Assembly (NCBI RefSeq): GCF_034190915.1
Contig: NW_026947503.1
Coordinates: forward strand, 19,314,532 to 19,378,531
Source: Cavia porcellus
Taxonomy: Eukaryota > Chordata > Mammalia > Rodentia > Caviidae
DNA: 64,000 nucleotides
Direction of reading: 5' to 3'
Each line of letters starts with the position of its first letter. The stretch's first letter is position 1. Positions 61,975 through 64,000 of this stretch are shown in pieces. The translations under genes and the position numbers were made by a program. Below the pieces are notes generated by a model, which saw only the letters and a program-made list of their open reading frames with translations, did no database searches and had not been told where the DNA came from.

Positions 61975-62558
61975 GAAATGGTAAGAATACATAAGATTTT
62001 ATGGTAATCATGATTCTCTGTTATATTGCTTTGAACCCTTATAATGTTTCCATTCATTAGTTGGAATGGTTTTATTCTGGTTTGTTTGATTTTGTTATCT
62101 GTGATTGTATCAACAGCTATTTTGAAGAAAACAAGACATTATAATAGCCAGTGCTGATTTAATATCATCTTGCTTTGAAATCCTACCATGCTTTTGTTCT
62201 TCTGTTTCCATTGGTTCTATCATGTTGTGTCTTATTAGATTTTATTATGTGCAATAGTATAAACAAATTTTTTATGGAAAATGAGATAACATAGTAGCCA
62301 TTGTTCATTTTCTGTTATTTGGTTCTGAATGCCCTGAAATACTTTCATTCTCTTGAATGGTTTTATACTATTTTGTTATGTTTGATACTACTGTATGTGT
62401 TATGCTCAATGATTTCAAAGAAAGAGACATTATGGTAGCTACTGTTAATATCAGGTTGTCTTGTGGGTGGTGAAGTACTGTGTTGCTTAAATTGTTCTGA
62501 TCTACTTTGTTCTGTCCTCTTTTGTCTTAATCTCTTTAAAATTAGAAACATTTTTAAA
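61975..62558 (+). repeat. 3' UTR of the outer L1
   Basis: AT-rich with about three ~140-bp units ('tttgttatctgtgattgtat', 'aagaaaacaagacattataa', 'atcatcttgctttgaaatcc'). It ends 'aatctctttaaaattag', then an A-rich tail directly before the right target duplication. It aligns with the first part of the inner copy's 3' UTR. Confidence 0.85.
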
Positions 62559-62799
62559 AGAGATTGCTAACTTGAATCTTGAAATGTCCTTCCTGCTATC
62601 CTCATATTTACTCAATCACAAAGCCCTGCTCAGTTAAATCACTTCCTAAATCTATCAGTTCCATTCTCTGGCTATCCTAAAGACCTGCATTCTGGTCCAG
62701 GTCAATGACCCTTCTCATCTGGAACATTGGTTGAGCCTCCTTGCCAGTAATCTTATAACACACCAGCCCAGCGTCCACATGCCAGCAATCAGTCCTTCA

Positions 62800-63110
62800 A
62801 AAGCAAACTTGAGAGTGTCACTCCTCTGCTTAGAGCCTCTGATATCTCTGCACTAATCTTGGAACAAAGACAAAGCCTTCACAGTGTAGAGGACCCTTTC
62901 TGGAGCCCACTCTCCCCTCCTCCACCCTGCAGCTTGCACTTAGAACAGTTGGAGGAGCCTGTGGATTCTTATTGCTGAGCCTTAGAACACACTGTTGCTT
63001 CTACAAGGCCCCTACCCATCTTTGTCTGTTCTGCTTAAGACTGTTTTTCCTCCAGAATTCAGCCAAAGCCTCGCTTCCTTCATAAAGTCTTCAGAACTGA
63101 TTTTAAAATG
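62800..63110 (+). repeat. L2 3' region fragment
   Basis: 'tgtcactcctctgcttagag', 'ggacaaagccttcaca'-type and 'cttcctt' to 'cataaagtcttcagaact' match the order of the L2 3' domain in sense. Strongly diverged. Confidence 0.55.
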
Positions 63111-63119
63111 CCTACTTCA

Positions 63120-64000
63120 ACCTCTTTCATAGCACAAATGAGTGGAAATTCTAACAGTCTCTTCTAGCCTAAGAATCAGAAAGCTTCCAGTATTGACAAG
63201 TGTTATCTAAAGAGACATGTTTGGAGAAAAATCATATTTTAAAATAGAATATTTAAAATATCTAGAAGGAATCTTTGTTTTCACCCACTTTCCATTCTAT
63301 TTGATTTCATCCCATTTTTCCTTCCAGTGCACTAATAACATTAAGATGCGTTATGTTGCTTTGTTTTGACTCATCGCACAATAGACAAAGAACAAAGGAT
63401 GAAAACGAGTGTATTAAAGGACTCTCTAATAACATAATTAACTTCAGTTACCCACCTCTTACCTGTTTTTCAGGGGAAGTCTCTGAGGACTTTTCTTCTT
63501 AAAGGTTTTTACTATTAGTATCTAAAAACCTTAGATTTGCAAGTATTACTCATGGAACTTTACACACTCTAGATTTGTGTAAAGGTACAGAAATGAAGTT
63601 TTAGTTTCAAAAATTGCCAAGTTGATTTACCTTGTTAATGAGTATAATTTGTCAGTCACCGAACAGTGCAAGTTATGCTGGAGAGAAATTATACAGAGAG
63701 AATAATGTAATTATCCCTTCTCCCAAGAGAGTTAACATTTAGGACAGCTTGCATTAGGAGAGTTTTTATTAGAATTTTATATAAACTCCCAGAGAGTTTA
63801 TTACTGCAATAAATGGTTTTTGTTTATCCATTCATTTGATCAGAATTTTTATTGTGCTCAGTTCTGACTTGATATAAAAGTTGCTATTAACATCATGAAC
63901 ATCTTTTCATGAACACTTTGTGTTGTAAAGTGTTAGGTTTATTCTCCCAAACTTTTGATAATTCAGTTCTACATATCTGACAATACTTGGTATTTTTATT
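63120..64000. other. AT-rich non-coding DNA
   Basis: Nothing firmly recognised. The last 200 bases ('agttgctattaacatcatga', 'catcttttcatgaac') hint at an antisense old LINE fragment. Confidence 0.4.

Larger units (their letters stand above)
49746..62558 (+). mobile_element. Outer full-length L1 (interrupted by the inner L1)
   Basis: The whole block is flanked by a perfect 16-bp target duplication, 'agagattgctaacttg', at 49730-49745 and 62559-62574. The element itself is 49746-53228 joined to 60043-62558, about 6.0 kb. It has a monomeric 5' UTR (49756-50246), ORF1 (from 50333), ORF2 (from 51373, resuming after the inner L1 and ending at 61974) and a 3' UTR of about 580 bp ending 'tctctttaaaattag...aaaa'. 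It has many stops and shifts and the reverse-transcriptase active site is mutated, so it is inactive. Confidence 0.93.

Noticed and set aside
1..64000. A host gene or exon in the window
   Set aside because: No open frame with recognisable domain, splice pattern or conserved coding signal was found outside mobile elements; short exons of an otherwise distant gene cannot be excluded by eye.

Overview
This is eukaryotic, almost certainly rodent, nuclear DNA. It is AT-rich and I find no functional protein-coding exon, tRNA, rRNA, CRISPR array or bacterial-type feature. The rodent assignment rests on B1-type (7SL-derived) SINEs carrying the usual internal duplication, tRNA-derived ID-like SINEs whose head reads 'ggctggggatttagctcagcgg'-style, MaLR/ERVL LTRs, and several L1 copies. 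The ID-like consensus ('cggcataagc...') does not look murine. A non-murine rodent such as a castorimorph or jerboa is my guess, not something shown. The window reads as an intergenic or deep-intronic repeat landscape.

Layout. 1-13 kb: mostly unrecognised AT-rich DNA with old MIR/L2 pieces, a B1 split by a local duplication (4.1-4.8 kb), a perfect solo MaLR LTR with a 5-bp target duplication (9635-9959), and a 113-bp segment present twice (9469 and 11185). 13-17.3 kb: an old L1 piece, a SINE with an expanded CTTCT tail, an ERVL-type 5' LTR followed by primer-binding-site sequence and a decayed gag-like frame (14115-15310), and a younger CpG-rich ERVK/IAP-like LTR on the minus strand (16900-17249). 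17-44 kb: old MIR, L2 and L1M fragments, two B1s, several ID-like SINEs, long TG and TC microsatellites, one MaLR LTR and long anonymous stretches.

44.7-62.6 kb is the interesting part. An antisense L1 (44764-47290) keeps both ends but has lost most of ORF2. A composite GC-headed, L1-tailed element (47795-48666) is flanked by a target duplication and itself contains an ID SINE. Then comes a full-length L1 (outer copy, 49746-62558, 16-bp target duplication) into which a second full-length L1 (inner copy, 53229-60028, 14-bp target duplication) has inserted in the same orientation. All three L1s have related ORFs but three different 5' UTRs. Their 3' UTRs are arrays of a ~150-bp unit in differing copy number. 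The same 3' unit is found behind GC-rich tandem-repeat heads in three non-coding composite elements (25850-26525, 32704-33321, 47795-48666), which may be an undescribed L1-mobilised family. The two nested L1s share a 259-bp tract with one mismatch, including two stop codons, inside otherwise clearly diverged sequence; this points to gene conversion.

None of the L1 or ERV reading frames is intact, so nothing here is predicted to make an active protein. All family calls are from reading the sequence; no database search was run.
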